Positions 1 through 6,580 of a stretch of DNA of 16,692 nucleotides are shown here, piece after piece (the stretch's first letter is position 1; each line of letters opens with the position of its first letter). Below the pieces are notes generated by a model. The model ran no database searches, was not told where the DNA came from, and worked only from the letters and a program-made list of their open reading frames with translations. Made by a program: the position numbers and the translations under genes. Origin of the DNA: Thiodiazotropha sp037384445 (GTDB lineage: Bacteria; Pseudomonadota; Gammaproteobacteria; Chromatiales; Chromatiaceae); contig JARRNY010000074.1 in assembly GCA_037384445.1 (NCBI GenBank), forward strand, positions 1 through 16,692, read 5' to 3'.

Positions 1-1
1 T

Positions 2-799
2 AAAGTTCGTTACCGGGATACCGGGGGCACAGGCCCGGTGGTGCTGTTGACCCATGGAATCGGCGCATCTCTGGAGACATGGGAGACGATGTTGGCTGAG
101 GCCGACGAGCGTATTCGTTGGATTAGCTGGGATCTCCCTGGGCACGGTTTATCGGGTTTTGAAGCGAACAATTTAGATCTGCCAACATTCGCTGAACTGG
201 GTTGGCAGCTGCTGGATGCCTTGAGCGTGGAGAGAGCGGTATTGGCGGGCAATTCCATGGGAGGCGCCATTTCTGTTTTGATGGCGGGGAGTCAGCCGGA
301 GAGGACAGACAAACTCGGGTTATTGAATTCTGCGGCCATGGGAGAGCATTCACCTATGCCCTTTCGATTAATGACGATACCCATATTAGGTGAAATATTA
401 AGCAAGCCGGGAAAGATGGCGGTAAAGCAGCAAATCGATGCGATTTTTTATCACTCGGATGCCATCAGTGAGCGGACCCGGGAGATTATTACTCGCAATG
501 TAATGCGTCCGGGTGCCAGCAAGGCGTTTATAACCATCTTGCGGAGCATGACCCGCCTGGGTGGCCAGAATAGAGCGCTGGTCGCGCAAACCCTGGGTAT
601 TTTGTCGCGTACTCAGATACCGGTTCTGTTTATCCATGGCCGATATGACGAAGTGGTGCCGTTAGCACACTCTGAGCATGCTCATCAGCATACAGCCAAC
701 TCGTCACTACTGATTCTGGAAGAGTGTGGTCATACGCCGCAACTGGAACAGCCGCAAACAGTGGTGAGAGCATTGGTGGAATTTGTTTTGCTCGATTAA
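2..799 (+). CDS. alpha/beta hydrolase, 5' end outside window
   Basis: Alpha/beta hydrolase fold enzyme; substrate unknown. The reading frame is open to the left edge of the window: codons before the GTG at 38 spell VRYRDTGGTGP, the usual first strand of this family, so the true start lies upstream and GTG 38 is not the start. Seen in the protein: oxyanion-hole motif THGIGAS; nucleophile elbow GNSMGG with the serine codon at 254-256; the acid in GRYDEVVP; and the catalytic histidine in ECGHTPQLEQP near the C-terminus. About 265 residues are visible, close to the usual 270-290 of the family. Base composition is more AT-rich than the aromatic genes further right. Some meta-cleavage pathways use hydrolases of this fold, but nothing here ties this one to them; the neighbouring gene points the other way. 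Confidence 0.9.
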   Translation, partial: KVRYRDTGGTGPVVLLTHGIGASLETWETMLAEADERIRWISWDLPGHGLSGFEANNLDLPTFAELGWQLLDALSVERAVLAGNSMGGAISVLMAGSQPERTDKLGLLNSAAMGEHSPMPFRLMTIPILGEILSKPGKMAVKQQIDAIFYHSDAISERTREIITRNVMRPGASKAFITILRSMTRLGGQNRALVAQTLGILSRTQIPVLFIHGRYDEVVPLAHSEHAHQHTANSSLLILEECGHTPQLEQPQTVVRALVEFVLLD

Positions 800-887
800 G
801 GAGTCAAAAAAGTGATTAGCCGTTACTGATCCGAAGGGAAGGTGTCAGTGCCGTTTGTCTCTTCGGCCTCTCCTGTTCGGGTTAATT

Positions 888-1325
888 CTATCCGTGCTTC
901 AATTCGATGCTGCCCATGCGACGTGAGGTTAGCCACTTGCCGTCAACCCATACCAATTGGTCGGTAAAGGTTCCTATTACTACTGAACTGTCAGATATAG
1001 CGGGTAGTGGTTTTTCATCGACTGGGCCCGATACCAACCAGACGCGGCTGACAACTTCTACCTTTTCAGGTGTAACTATTTCGAAGACGGAATTTCCCAC
1101 TAAATGCGCTGTTGCACGAAGTGGACGGGCTTTGAGTGAAGTAAGTATTGCGTCACGTCCTACAATGGGGTTATCGGGGTCACTCGGGCGAGCCAGCACG
1201 GCATCTTCTGTATAACACATCGCCAGCGCTTCCCAGTCACGTTGATCCGTCAGATTTGTCATGCGATTCAGGAGTTGCTGGCACTCCCACTGAATGATGC
1301 TTTGCTGCATACGGTCCTGATTCAT
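888..1325 (-). CDS. SnoaL/NTF2-like small protein
   Basis: 145-residue protein of the NTF2-like superfamily (SnoaL-like type). These are cone-shaped alpha+beta folds that serve as small isomerases, dehydratases or non-catalytic ligand binders. The evidence is the overall pattern: an N-terminal helix pair with the typical stretch DWEALAMCYTEDAV, then GRDAI, a His-containing strand (TAHLVGNSVFEI), and closing strands ending DGKWLTSRRM. There is no signal peptide. It lies 58 nt downstream of the LysR gene on the same strand and is probably co-transcribed with it. A GAGAG-type ribosome site precedes the ATG. The reaction cannot be told from sequence. Proteins of this fold include ring-hydroxylating dioxygenase beta subunits, but no alpha subunit is nearby. 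Confidence 0.75.
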   Translation of the reverse strand: MNQDRMQQSIIQWECQQLLNRMTNLTDQRDWEALAMCYTEDAVLARPSDPDNPIVGRDAILTSLKARPLRATAHLVGNSVFEIVTPEKVEVVSRVWLVSGPVDEKPLPAISDSSVVIGTFTDQLVWVDGKWLTSRRMGSIELKHG

Positions 1326-1383
1326 AAAACTCTCGAAAATATTGAAAACTTAGCAATCCATACCAAGGCGTGTTCGACAGGCC

Positions 1384-2598
1384 CTATTCGATTTCAGAAA
1401 AGCGTTTGGCGCTCTCCTTCAGTAGCTCGATGAAGCGAACCTGCGTCGCCGTGGGCCGCCAGTCGCGGCGGGTGGTGAGGCCGATGGGGCGACGCGTAGT
1501 GCTCATATCGTAGGGCAGGGTGGTGACCAGCCCCTGGGCCTGTTCGCGTCGGATCTGTTGGCTTGAGATCAGGGTCAGGCGATCACTCTCAAGCAGTAGA
1601 CTGATGATGAGTACGATGGAACTCGACTCGACCAAACCTCCCACGGCCGTTTTGCCCTGCATCAGCGCTTGGAAATGATCCCGCGTCGGTATGCCTTGCT
1701 CGGGTACCACCCAGGGATAGGCGGTAAGGTCATCGACATCGATCTGCTTTTTTGTCGTCAACGGGTGGCCGTTCCGGGCGACGATGGATAGGGTGTCGTG
1801 GAACATCGTCTCTTGCACCACATCGTCCATCGGCAGCGGATCGCGCAAGGCGCCGATCAGCAGATCGAGCTCGCCGTGCCGCAGGCCGTGCAGCAGCTCT
1901 GCATAGGGTGCGGCAACCACGCTCACCCGCACATCGGGCAGCTCTCCGGACAGGGCGTTGATCGCCGCCGGCAGTATGGCGTGGCGCGCCAAAGGCATGC
2001 TGCCGATGACGATGATGCCGTTGTCGATGCCGCTCAGGGCGGCGATTTCTGCGTTGCCCTGGGCCAGCTCAGCGAAGGCGAGCTTCACCTGCTGCACCAG
2101 TACCCGCGCTGCACGGGTCAGTTCGATGCCCTGGCTGGTCTTTTCGAACAGACGCTTCTCCATCAATGATTCGAGATCCCGGGCGGCGCGATGGAGTGCC
2201 GGCTGTGAGGTGCCTATGTTCCTGGCGGCGAGGCTGAAATTGCGTGCGTCAGCGACCGCGATCAGGGAGATGAGCTGAGTGGCGGTGAGCATCTGCTCGG
2301 TTTTACGCTGGCAGGCCGACTCGGCGCCCAGCTTCACTGCCTCCTGACAGCCATGGCGGATGAGTTCGAGGGCACGGCCTGCACGTTGGGCATAGAGACG
2401 CCCTGCCTCGGTTGGGTACATGCCGTCGCTCAAGCGTTCAAACAGTTGGCTGCTCAATTGCCGTTCCAGTTTTGCGATGGCCTGGGTAATGGCAGGTTGT
2501 GAAAGGTAAACATGCTCCGACGCCTGGGTGATGCTGCGGTGTTCGGCGACTTCGCAGAAGGCGCGCAGGTGGCGGAGATTGGGCAGGGCAGGTTGCAT
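1384..2598 (-). CDS. LysR-type regulator with two tandem HTH domains
   Basis: LysR-family transcriptional regulator, 404 residues, about 100 longer than the usual 300. The extra length is a second winged helix-turn-helix. The first spans about residues 6-65 (LRAFCEVAEHRSITQAS, then LSQPAITQAIAKLE), the second about 105-163 (LISLIAVADARNFSLAA, then TSQPALHRAARDLE). The effector-binding domain runs from about residue 193 to the end. It is divergent from galD and ligAB across a 222-bp intergenic region, the classic arrangement for a LysR activator of an aromatic-acid operon, so it probably controls protocatechuate or gallate meta-cleavage genes in the manner of LigR, PmdR or GalR. That role is inference. 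The SnoaL-like gene follows on the same strand. No frameshift is visible, so the regulator looks intact while its presumed target genes do not. Confidence 0.9.
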   Translation of the reverse strand: MQPALPNLRHLRAFCEVAEHRSITQASEHVYLSQPAITQAIAKLERQLSSQLFERLSDGMYPTEAGRLYAQRAGRALELIRHGCQEAVKLGAESACQRKTEQMLTATQLISLIAVADARNFSLAARNIGTSQPALHRAARDLESLMEKRLFEKTSQGIELTRAARVLVQQVKLAFAELAQGNAEIAALSGIDNGIIVIGSMPLARHAILPAAINALSGELPDVRVSVVAAPYAELLHGLRHGELDLLIGALRDPLPMDDVVQETMFHDTLSIVARNGHPLTTKKQIDVDDLTAYPWVVPEQGIPTRDHFQALMQGKTAVGGLVESSSIVLIISLLLESDRLTLISSQQIRREQAQGLVTTLPYDMSTTRRPIGLTTRRDWRPTATQVRFIELLKESAKRFSEIE

Positions 2599-2820
2599 AG
2601 TTCGATTGCCAGGGTTTTGTCACATCTTTCTATATCAAAATCTTATGTCATGCCAGTCAAATTGGAATGCAGAAATAGTTTTCTACAGGGATACTGACAA
2701 GATGGCCCTTAATTCTCAGAGGGCGGAAATATCCATCTATTGAGTAAGTCATGCCGATAAAATCTTTCAGTCAGCAGATCACATCAGCTTGCACCATGCA
2801 CTGCTTCAAGGGGATGTCCC
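2599..2820. promoter_or_regulatory. divergent promoter region, LysR gene / galD
   Basis: 222 bp between the divergent LysR and galD starts, clearly more AT-rich than the flanking genes. It must hold both promoters. One candidate LysR box is seen at 2632-2646 (ATATCAAAATCTTAT), which fits the T-N11-A dyad pattern with ATA/TAT arms and lies 34 bp from the LysR start, a common place for autoregulatory binding. An AAGGGG ribosome site lies about 7 nt before the galD ATG. I found no convincing sigma-70 hexamer pair on either strand. The box pattern is low in information, so the call is tentative. Confidence 0.4.
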
Positions 2821-3760
2821 ATGTCTGAGGGTGTGCGCTGCATGTGGATGCGCGGCGGCACTTCCAAGGGTGGCTACTTCCTGGCGCAGGATCTGCCGGT
2901 GGATGTGGCGGCGCGGGATCGCTTCCTGCTCGGTGTCATGGGTTCGCCGGACAAGCGCCAGATCGATGGTATGGGTGGCGCCGATCCGCTGACCTCCAAG
3001 GTGGCTGTGGTGCGTCGTTCCGAGCGCCCCGGCATCGATGTGGACTATCTGTTCCTGCAGGTATTCGTCGATCAGGCCATCGTCACCGACGCCCAGAACT
3101 GCGGCAACATCCTTGCCGGTGTCGGCCCCTTCGCCATCGAACGCGGTCTGGTGACTGCCGAGGAGGGGGAGACCCGGGTCGCCATCTATATGGAGAACAC
3201 CGGCCAGGTCGCAGTGGCGCGCGTCTGCACGCCGGGTCGAAAGGTTACCTATACAGGCGATGCCCAGCTCGATGGTGTGCCGGGTACGGCTAGCCCCATA
3301 CCGGTCGTCTTCCGGGACACGGCAGGGTCCAGTTGCGGCGCGCTGCTGCCCACCGGACGCAGTGTCGATGTGATCGACGGCATTGAGGTCACCTGTATCG
3401 ACAACGGCATGCCGGTGGTGGTCATGCGTGCGGCGGATCTGGGAATCAGCGGCACTGAGAGCCGCGATGAGCTTGACGCCAACGAGGTGCTGAAGGCGAA
3501 GCTCGAATCGATTCGCCTCCAGGCCGGGCCGATGATGAACCTGGGTGATGTCGCCGCCAAAACGGTGCCGAAGATGAGCATGGTCAGTCCGCCACAGGCG
3601 GGCGGTGTCATCGCAGATGCCCATCGAGCATCCGATCGGAGCGTCCACCATCATCGTTGATCTTGATGAGTCCGGCGGGGTGGAGAGCGCCGCCGTGCTG
3701 TTGACGGCGCGTAAACTGTTTGATGGATTGGTGTTTGCCAAGTGGGATCCCGATAAATAA
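2821..3760 (+). pseudogene. galD: 4-oxalomesaconate tautomerase (galD/ligU), internal deletion and frameshift
   Basis: PrpF-family enzyme acting on 4-oxalomesaconate in the protocatechuate 4,5-cleavage and gallate pathways. The first 264 codons read as a normal member: MRGGTSKGGYF, GSPDKRQIDGMGGADPLTSK (Lys60), QNCGNILAGVGPF (Cys94), SCGALLPTG, ending PKMSMVSPPQAGG. Lys60 and Cys94 match the Lys66/Cys100 pair I recall for LigU. The frame then runs to a premature TGA at 3658-3660. The true C-terminus continues in the next frame from 3614 to TAA 3758-3760: MPIEHPIGA, then LLTARKLFDGLVF. The conserved block normally between these parts (the FIPHRCHASIGV-type segment) is missing, roughly 40-50 codons. 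Total coding content is about 313 codons, against about 360 for P. putida GalD from memory. Divergent from the tandem-HTH LysR gene and 174 bp upstream of ligA. Probably inactive. Confidence 0.88.
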
Positions 3761-3934
3761 AGTCTGCGTTCATTTGCGGACGTTTCCTCTTTCTGGCAAT
3801 TCATCGAAATCACTCATGAATGTCATGAGGCGAGCCCTGTTTATCTCCATCGACACGCTTTCAATAATGTGTTTCATGCGGGGCGGGCACCGGCAAGGGC
3901 CCGGCCTTGACGCAGAACACCACCACGAGGAGAC
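3761..3934. other. galD-ligA intergenic region
   Basis: 174 bp with no gene I can support. It holds two copies of the hexamer TCATGA at 3814-3819 and 3823-3828, separated by 3 bp, and a small hairpin (CAAGG / CCTTG, 3894-3909). Either could be regulatory, but neither matches a named operator. The gap is wide for genes of one operon, so ligAB may have its own promoter here, or intervening pathway genes may have been lost. Confidence 0.3.
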
Positions 3935-4288
3935 ATGCCAGTGAAACCACCAAAGCATGAAATTCCGGGTACCACTATCTTTGACGGGTCGATCGCCCGC
4001 ACGGGCTACGCCCTGAACAAGATGTGCTACTCCTTCAACGACGAAGCCAACCGCCAGGAGTTTCTGCAGGACGAAGACGCCTACTGCACCAAGTACGGCC
4101 TCAACCAACAGCAGCGCCAGGCCATCGCCAACAAGAATGTGCTGGAGTTGCTCGCCGCTGGCGGCAACGCCTACTATCTGGCCAAGTTCGGCGGCATCTT
4201 CGGGTTGGACATGCAGGACATCGGGGCTCAGCAGACAGGCATGAGCAAAGAAGAATTCAAGGCGAAACTCGTCGCAGCCGGGAGATAA
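3935..4288 (+). CDS. ligA: protocatechuate 4,5-dioxygenase alpha (small) subunit
   Basis: Small subunit of the class III extradiol dioxygenase that opens protocatechuate between C4 and C5, giving 4-carboxy-2-hydroxymuconate semialdehyde. In LigAB the small subunit caps the active site carried on the large subunit. The 117-residue protein shows the family pattern: IPGTTIFDGSIARTGYALNKM near the N-terminus, FLQDEDAYCTKYGLN, then the GGNAYYLAKF block and TGMSKEEF. It is shorter than SYK-6 LigA (139 residues) only at the termini and looks intact. Start choice: ATG 3935 lies just after GAGGAG (3927-3932) with very tight spacing. GTG 3941 would have the more usual 8-nt spacing and shorten the protein by two residues. 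It ends 4 nt before ligB, so the two are surely co-translated. Confidence 0.93.
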   Translation: MPVKPPKHEIPGTTIFDGSIARTGYALNKMCYSFNDEANRQEFLQDEDAYCTKYGLNQQQRQAIANKNVLELLAAGGNAYYLAKFGGIFGLDMQDIGAQQTGMSKEEFKAKLVAAGR

Positions 4289-4292
4289 GCAG

Positions 4293-5018
4293 ATGGCCAA
4301 GATCGTAGGCGCAGTCACCACTTCCCACGTGCCCGCCATCGGCGGCGCCATCCACAAGGGTCTGCAGGAAGAACCCTACTGGAAACCCTTTTTCGACGGC
4401 TTCCCGCCTATCCGTGAATGGCTGGATAAGGTCAAGCCCGACGTGGCCATCGTGGTCTCCAACGACCACGGGCTCAATTTCTTTCTCGACAAGATGCCGA
4501 CCTTCGCTATCGGTACCGCGCCGCAGTATCAGAACGCCGACGAGGGCTGGGGCATTCCGGTGGTGCCGCCCTTCCAGGGCGACGAGGATCTCTCCTGGCA
4601 TCTTGCCGAATCGTTGATCGGCGACGAGTTCGATATGGTCACCTGCCAGGAGATGAAGGTGGATCACGCCTTCACGCAGGCCATCGGCCGCGCCGTTGAG
4701 GCTTATGATGAGGATGTTAAGGTGCTGCTGATCGGCACCGGTGGTCTTTCCCACCAGCTGGAGGGTGAGCGTGCAGGCCACATCAACAAGCCGTTCGATC
4801 TCAAGTTCATGGAGAGCATGACCGACGACCCGACCTGGGCCACCCAATACTCCGACCGCGAGCTGGTCGAGCATACGGGCACCCAGGGCATCGAGCTGCT
4901 CAACTGGCTGGTCGTCCGCGGCGCCATGTCGGGAGAGGTGAGTGTGGCTCACTCCAACTACCACATCCCGATCTCCAATACCGCCGCCGCCACCATGCTG
5001 ATGGAGCATCACGGCTGA
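4293..5018 (+). CDS. ligB: protocatechuate 4,5-dioxygenase beta subunit with internal deletion
   Basis: Catalytic subunit of a LigB-type, Fe(II)-dependent extradiol dioxygenase. The iron ligands known from SYK-6 LigB are all recognisable: His12 (TTSHVPA), His59 (SNDHG, LigB His61) and Glu201 (GIELLNWLVVRGAM, LigB Glu242). The acid/base His154 (GTGGLSHQ, LigB His195) and His125 (KVDHAF, LigB His127) are also kept. The protein is only 241 residues against about 302 for LigB. LigB has 68 residues between the His127 and His195 equivalents; here there are 29. The missing piece, about 39 residues after Thr128 (junction near 4676/4677), covers the core stretch with the conserved PPP turn. The rest of the shortfall is a shorter C-terminal tail. 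The frame stays open, but loss of core strands makes activity doubtful. A GGGAG ribosome site ends 8 nt before the ATG. Confidence 0.9.
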   Translation: MAKIVGAVTTSHVPAIGGAIHKGLQEEPYWKPFFDGFPPIREWLDKVKPDVAIVVSNDHGLNFFLDKMPTFAIGTAPQYQNADEGWGIPVVPPFQGDEDLSWHLAESLIGDEFDMVTCQEMKVDHAFTQAIGRAVEAYDEDVKVLLIGTGGLSHQLEGERAGHINKPFDLKFMESMTDDPTWATQYSDRELVEHTGTQGIELLNWLVVRGAMSGEVSVAHSNYHIPISNTAAATMLMEHHG

Positions 5019-5027
5019 AGTCGACAT

Positions 5028-5058
5028 CACCGGGTGCGGCTGAGTATCGCATCCGGTG
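5028..5058 (+). terminator. hairpin after ligB
   Basis: Stem of 11 pairs (CACCGGGTGCG at 5028-5038 with CGCATCCGGTG at 5048-5058, one G-U pair) around a 9-nt loop, starting 10 nt after the ligB stop. It is followed by CTTT and, 12 nt further on, by a TTCCTTTTT tract rather than an immediate U run. Probably the ligAB terminator, of moderate quality. Confidence 0.5.
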
Positions 5059-5154
5059 CTTTCGCATCGTTCCTTTTTCGTTCGCTGCAACCATCCAGGC
5101 AAGCGCGAGCGGCTTGCGAAATGCCACACAGAGTTTCCGGGCTTTTCGCGTCGC

Positions 5155-5418
5155 TTAGATAAAGAGCTTGGAGATTCCGAATACCCATGCGGAACATATC
5201 AGAAGATAGATCACTATTTTCACCTGCGCCCAGGTATCTTCATTGAATTCTCCACGCAGCGCCGACAACCAAAAAGGCTGAAACCACAGCCTGAGATGAT
5301 CCAGGAAATCCTGCCAGTCGTCGAAGAAGAAGCGGCCTATGAACCAATAGACCGGCAGACTGACCACGGCTACTGGCACCCATATCTCCGGGTGGTCGAA
5401 TATCGTTAAAAACTCCAT
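5155..5418 (-). CDS. small two-helix membrane protein, function unknown
   Basis: I do not recognise this 87-residue protein. Two hydrophobic segments flank an amphipathic, Trp/Phe-rich middle: about residues 11-31 (IWVPVAVVSLPVYWFIG...) and 66-87 (KIVIYLLICSAWVFGISKLF). The central part carries DDWQDFLDHLRLWFQPFW. Two transmembrane helices with a short connecting domain are likely. GAGG lies about 13 nt before the ATG. It starts 40 nt after the AraC-type regulator gene on the same strand and could share its transcript. An opposite-strand frame overlaps it (5056-5409), but that translation has no domain-like features, while this one has clear membrane-protein composition. Confidence 0.6.
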   Translation of the reverse strand: MEFLTIFDHPEIWVPVAVVSLPVYWFIGRFFFDDWQDFLDHLRLWFQPFWLSALRGEFNEDTWAQVKIVIYLLICSAWVFGISKLFI

Positions 5419-5458
5419 GACTTAAAGCTTACCTCGATTGCCGGGTTACCGATAGACT

Positions 5459-6376
5459 TCATGCCAGCTTGTTATGCTGTTCACGGCGAAAGCGTGCCGG
5501 GGTCATGCCGGTGCGCTTCTTGAAAAAACGGTTGAAGTAGGCGGCATCCTCAAAGCCCAGTTCGTAGGCCAACAGCTGAACAGGCGCGGAAATGTAGACC
5601 AGCCGCCTTCTGGCTTCCAGTAGCAGACGTTCCTGTGCGATCTCGAAAGCGGAACGACCGGCCAGTGCCTTGCTCACGCGGTTGAGTTTGGAGGGCGTGA
5701 CGCTCAAGGCTTCCGCGTAGTCGGCCACGCTCCAATGCTCCAGGTAGTGTTGTTCCACCAAGGCGCGAAAGCGGGTGAACAACTTTGCCCGTCCACCGGG
5801 AGTCTGCCTGTCCATCTGCAGCGAGGCCAACTGACGCTCGATGAGCAGCAGGATGCTCTTGGCCAACCACTCGGTTAGCGAACCGTGTCCTCGTTTTATC
5901 GTCTGGAACTCCTCCAATAGATGGACAAGCAGCGCCTCCAGGGTATTGGCGGTAGAAGCGTCAGCTGATAAATCGATGACGCGGGGTTGCAGAAAGAGGG
6001 CGTCGAAGAGGACGCGTCCTTGGCGCGATGTGGCATCGAGCACCATGGATTCGGAGATGGTCAGCACATAGCCATGTGTGCCGGGCTCGAACGTGAAGGC
6101 ATGGATCGTGGTTGGGGGAATGACGATGGCGCAGGGTGGTGTTGCCTGCATGATCATATCGTCCAACTGTATATTACCGCCGCCGGCCAAGATAATGACG
6201 CTCTGCAACAACCCCTGATGGGTGTGTGAATCGATCTCCCAGGCATAGAGCTGGGAGCGCGCCGCGATGCTTTCGATATGAATAAATGTACTATCTTCGC
6301 CTGCGATCTCTTCACCGTAGAGGCTGTAGAGTGGGACCGAATCCTGTTGTTCTGTGATGCTTGGAGGGATTGACAC
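5459..6376 (-). CDS. AraC-family regulator, PobR-like
   Basis: AraC/XylS-family transcription factor, 305 residues. An N-terminal cupin-like sensing domain covers about residues 15-150 (LYSLYGEE, HIESIAARSQLYAWEIDSHT, THQGLLQ, then IPPTTIHAFTF). The C-terminal double helix-turn-helix covers about 200-300 (VADYAEALSVTPSKLNRVSKALAG, then LAYELGFEDAAYFNRFFKKRTGMTPARFR). The N-terminal wording resembles PobR/PobC, AraC-type activators of 4-hydroxybenzoate hydroxylase (pobA), so the inducer may be 4-hydroxybenzoate or a close analogue. Here the divergent neighbour is not pobA but a cytochrome P450 gene. Family assignment is certain; the PobR likeness is from memory of the family. The small membrane protein gene lies 40 nt downstream. 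Confidence 0.9.
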   Translation of the reverse strand: MSIPPSITEQQDSVPLYSLYGEEIAGEDSTFIHIESIAARSQLYAWEIDSHTHQGLLQSVIILAGGGNIQLDDMIMQATPPCAIVIPPTTIHAFTFEPGTHGYVLTISESMVLDATSRQGRVLFDALFLQPRVIDLSADASTANTLEALLVHLLEEFQTIKRGHGSLTEWLAKSILLLIERQLASLQMDRQTPGGRAKLFTRFRALVEQHYLEHWSVADYAEALSVTPSKLNRVSKALAGRSAFEIAQERLLLEARRRLVYISAPVQLLAYELGFEDAAYFNRFFKKRTGMTPARFRREQHNKLA

Positions 6377-6580
6377 AGGCTGGGCTCCGGCGGGCTATAA
6401 GCGATACGCAATGTAAAAATAGTACAATTTTTCATATCGATCGTCCATTCAAGAGAGGACGCTGGTGAGCCAGACTTGTGAGTATCAGGTTACCTGATAT
6501 ATACCGCGACCGGACAGACGTCGACCGAAACGACGATACAACGCGATTCCGGGAGTCGGCATACCACTCTGGAGGACACC
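6377..6580. promoter_or_regulatory. divergent promoter region, AraC gene / P450 gene
   Basis: 204 bp between the two divergent starts. It contains an AT-rich inverted repeat (AAAAAT at 6416-6421 with ATTTTT at 6428-6433) close to the AraC gene and a perfect 17-bp palindrome at 6483-6499, listed separately. A strong GGAGG ribosome site sits 7-8 nt before ATG 6581 and fixes the P450 start. I could not assign -35/-10 boxes with confidence. Confidence 0.45.
6483..6499. promoter_or_regulatory. 17-bp perfect palindrome, candidate operator
   Basis: TATCAGGTTACCTGATA: 8-bp arms around a central T, 82 bp before the P450 start and 107 bp from the AraC start. AraC-family factors usually bind direct repeats, so a perfect dyad may belong to a second regulator (for example a GntR- or MarR-type dimer encoded elsewhere) or may act as a hairpin in a leader RNA. 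Confidence 0.4.

Noticed and set aside
2806..3813. 335-codon open frame antisense to galD
   Set aside because: Translation is His/Arg/Asp-rich with no domain pattern; it mirrors the third-position bias of the real gene on the other strand.
3720..3944. 74-codon plus-strand frame between galD and ligA
   Set aside because: Starts inside the galD remnant, runs over ligA's ribosome site and has a random-looking composition.
4257..5129. 290-codon open frame antisense to ligB
   Set aside because: A shadow of ligB; the plus-strand translation has all the iron ligands of the family and this one has no recognisable motif.
5056..5409. 117-codon plus-strand frame after ligB
   Set aside because: Overlaps the predicted small membrane protein, begins in the ligB terminator region, and has no domain-like sequence; the minus-strand reading is more plausible.
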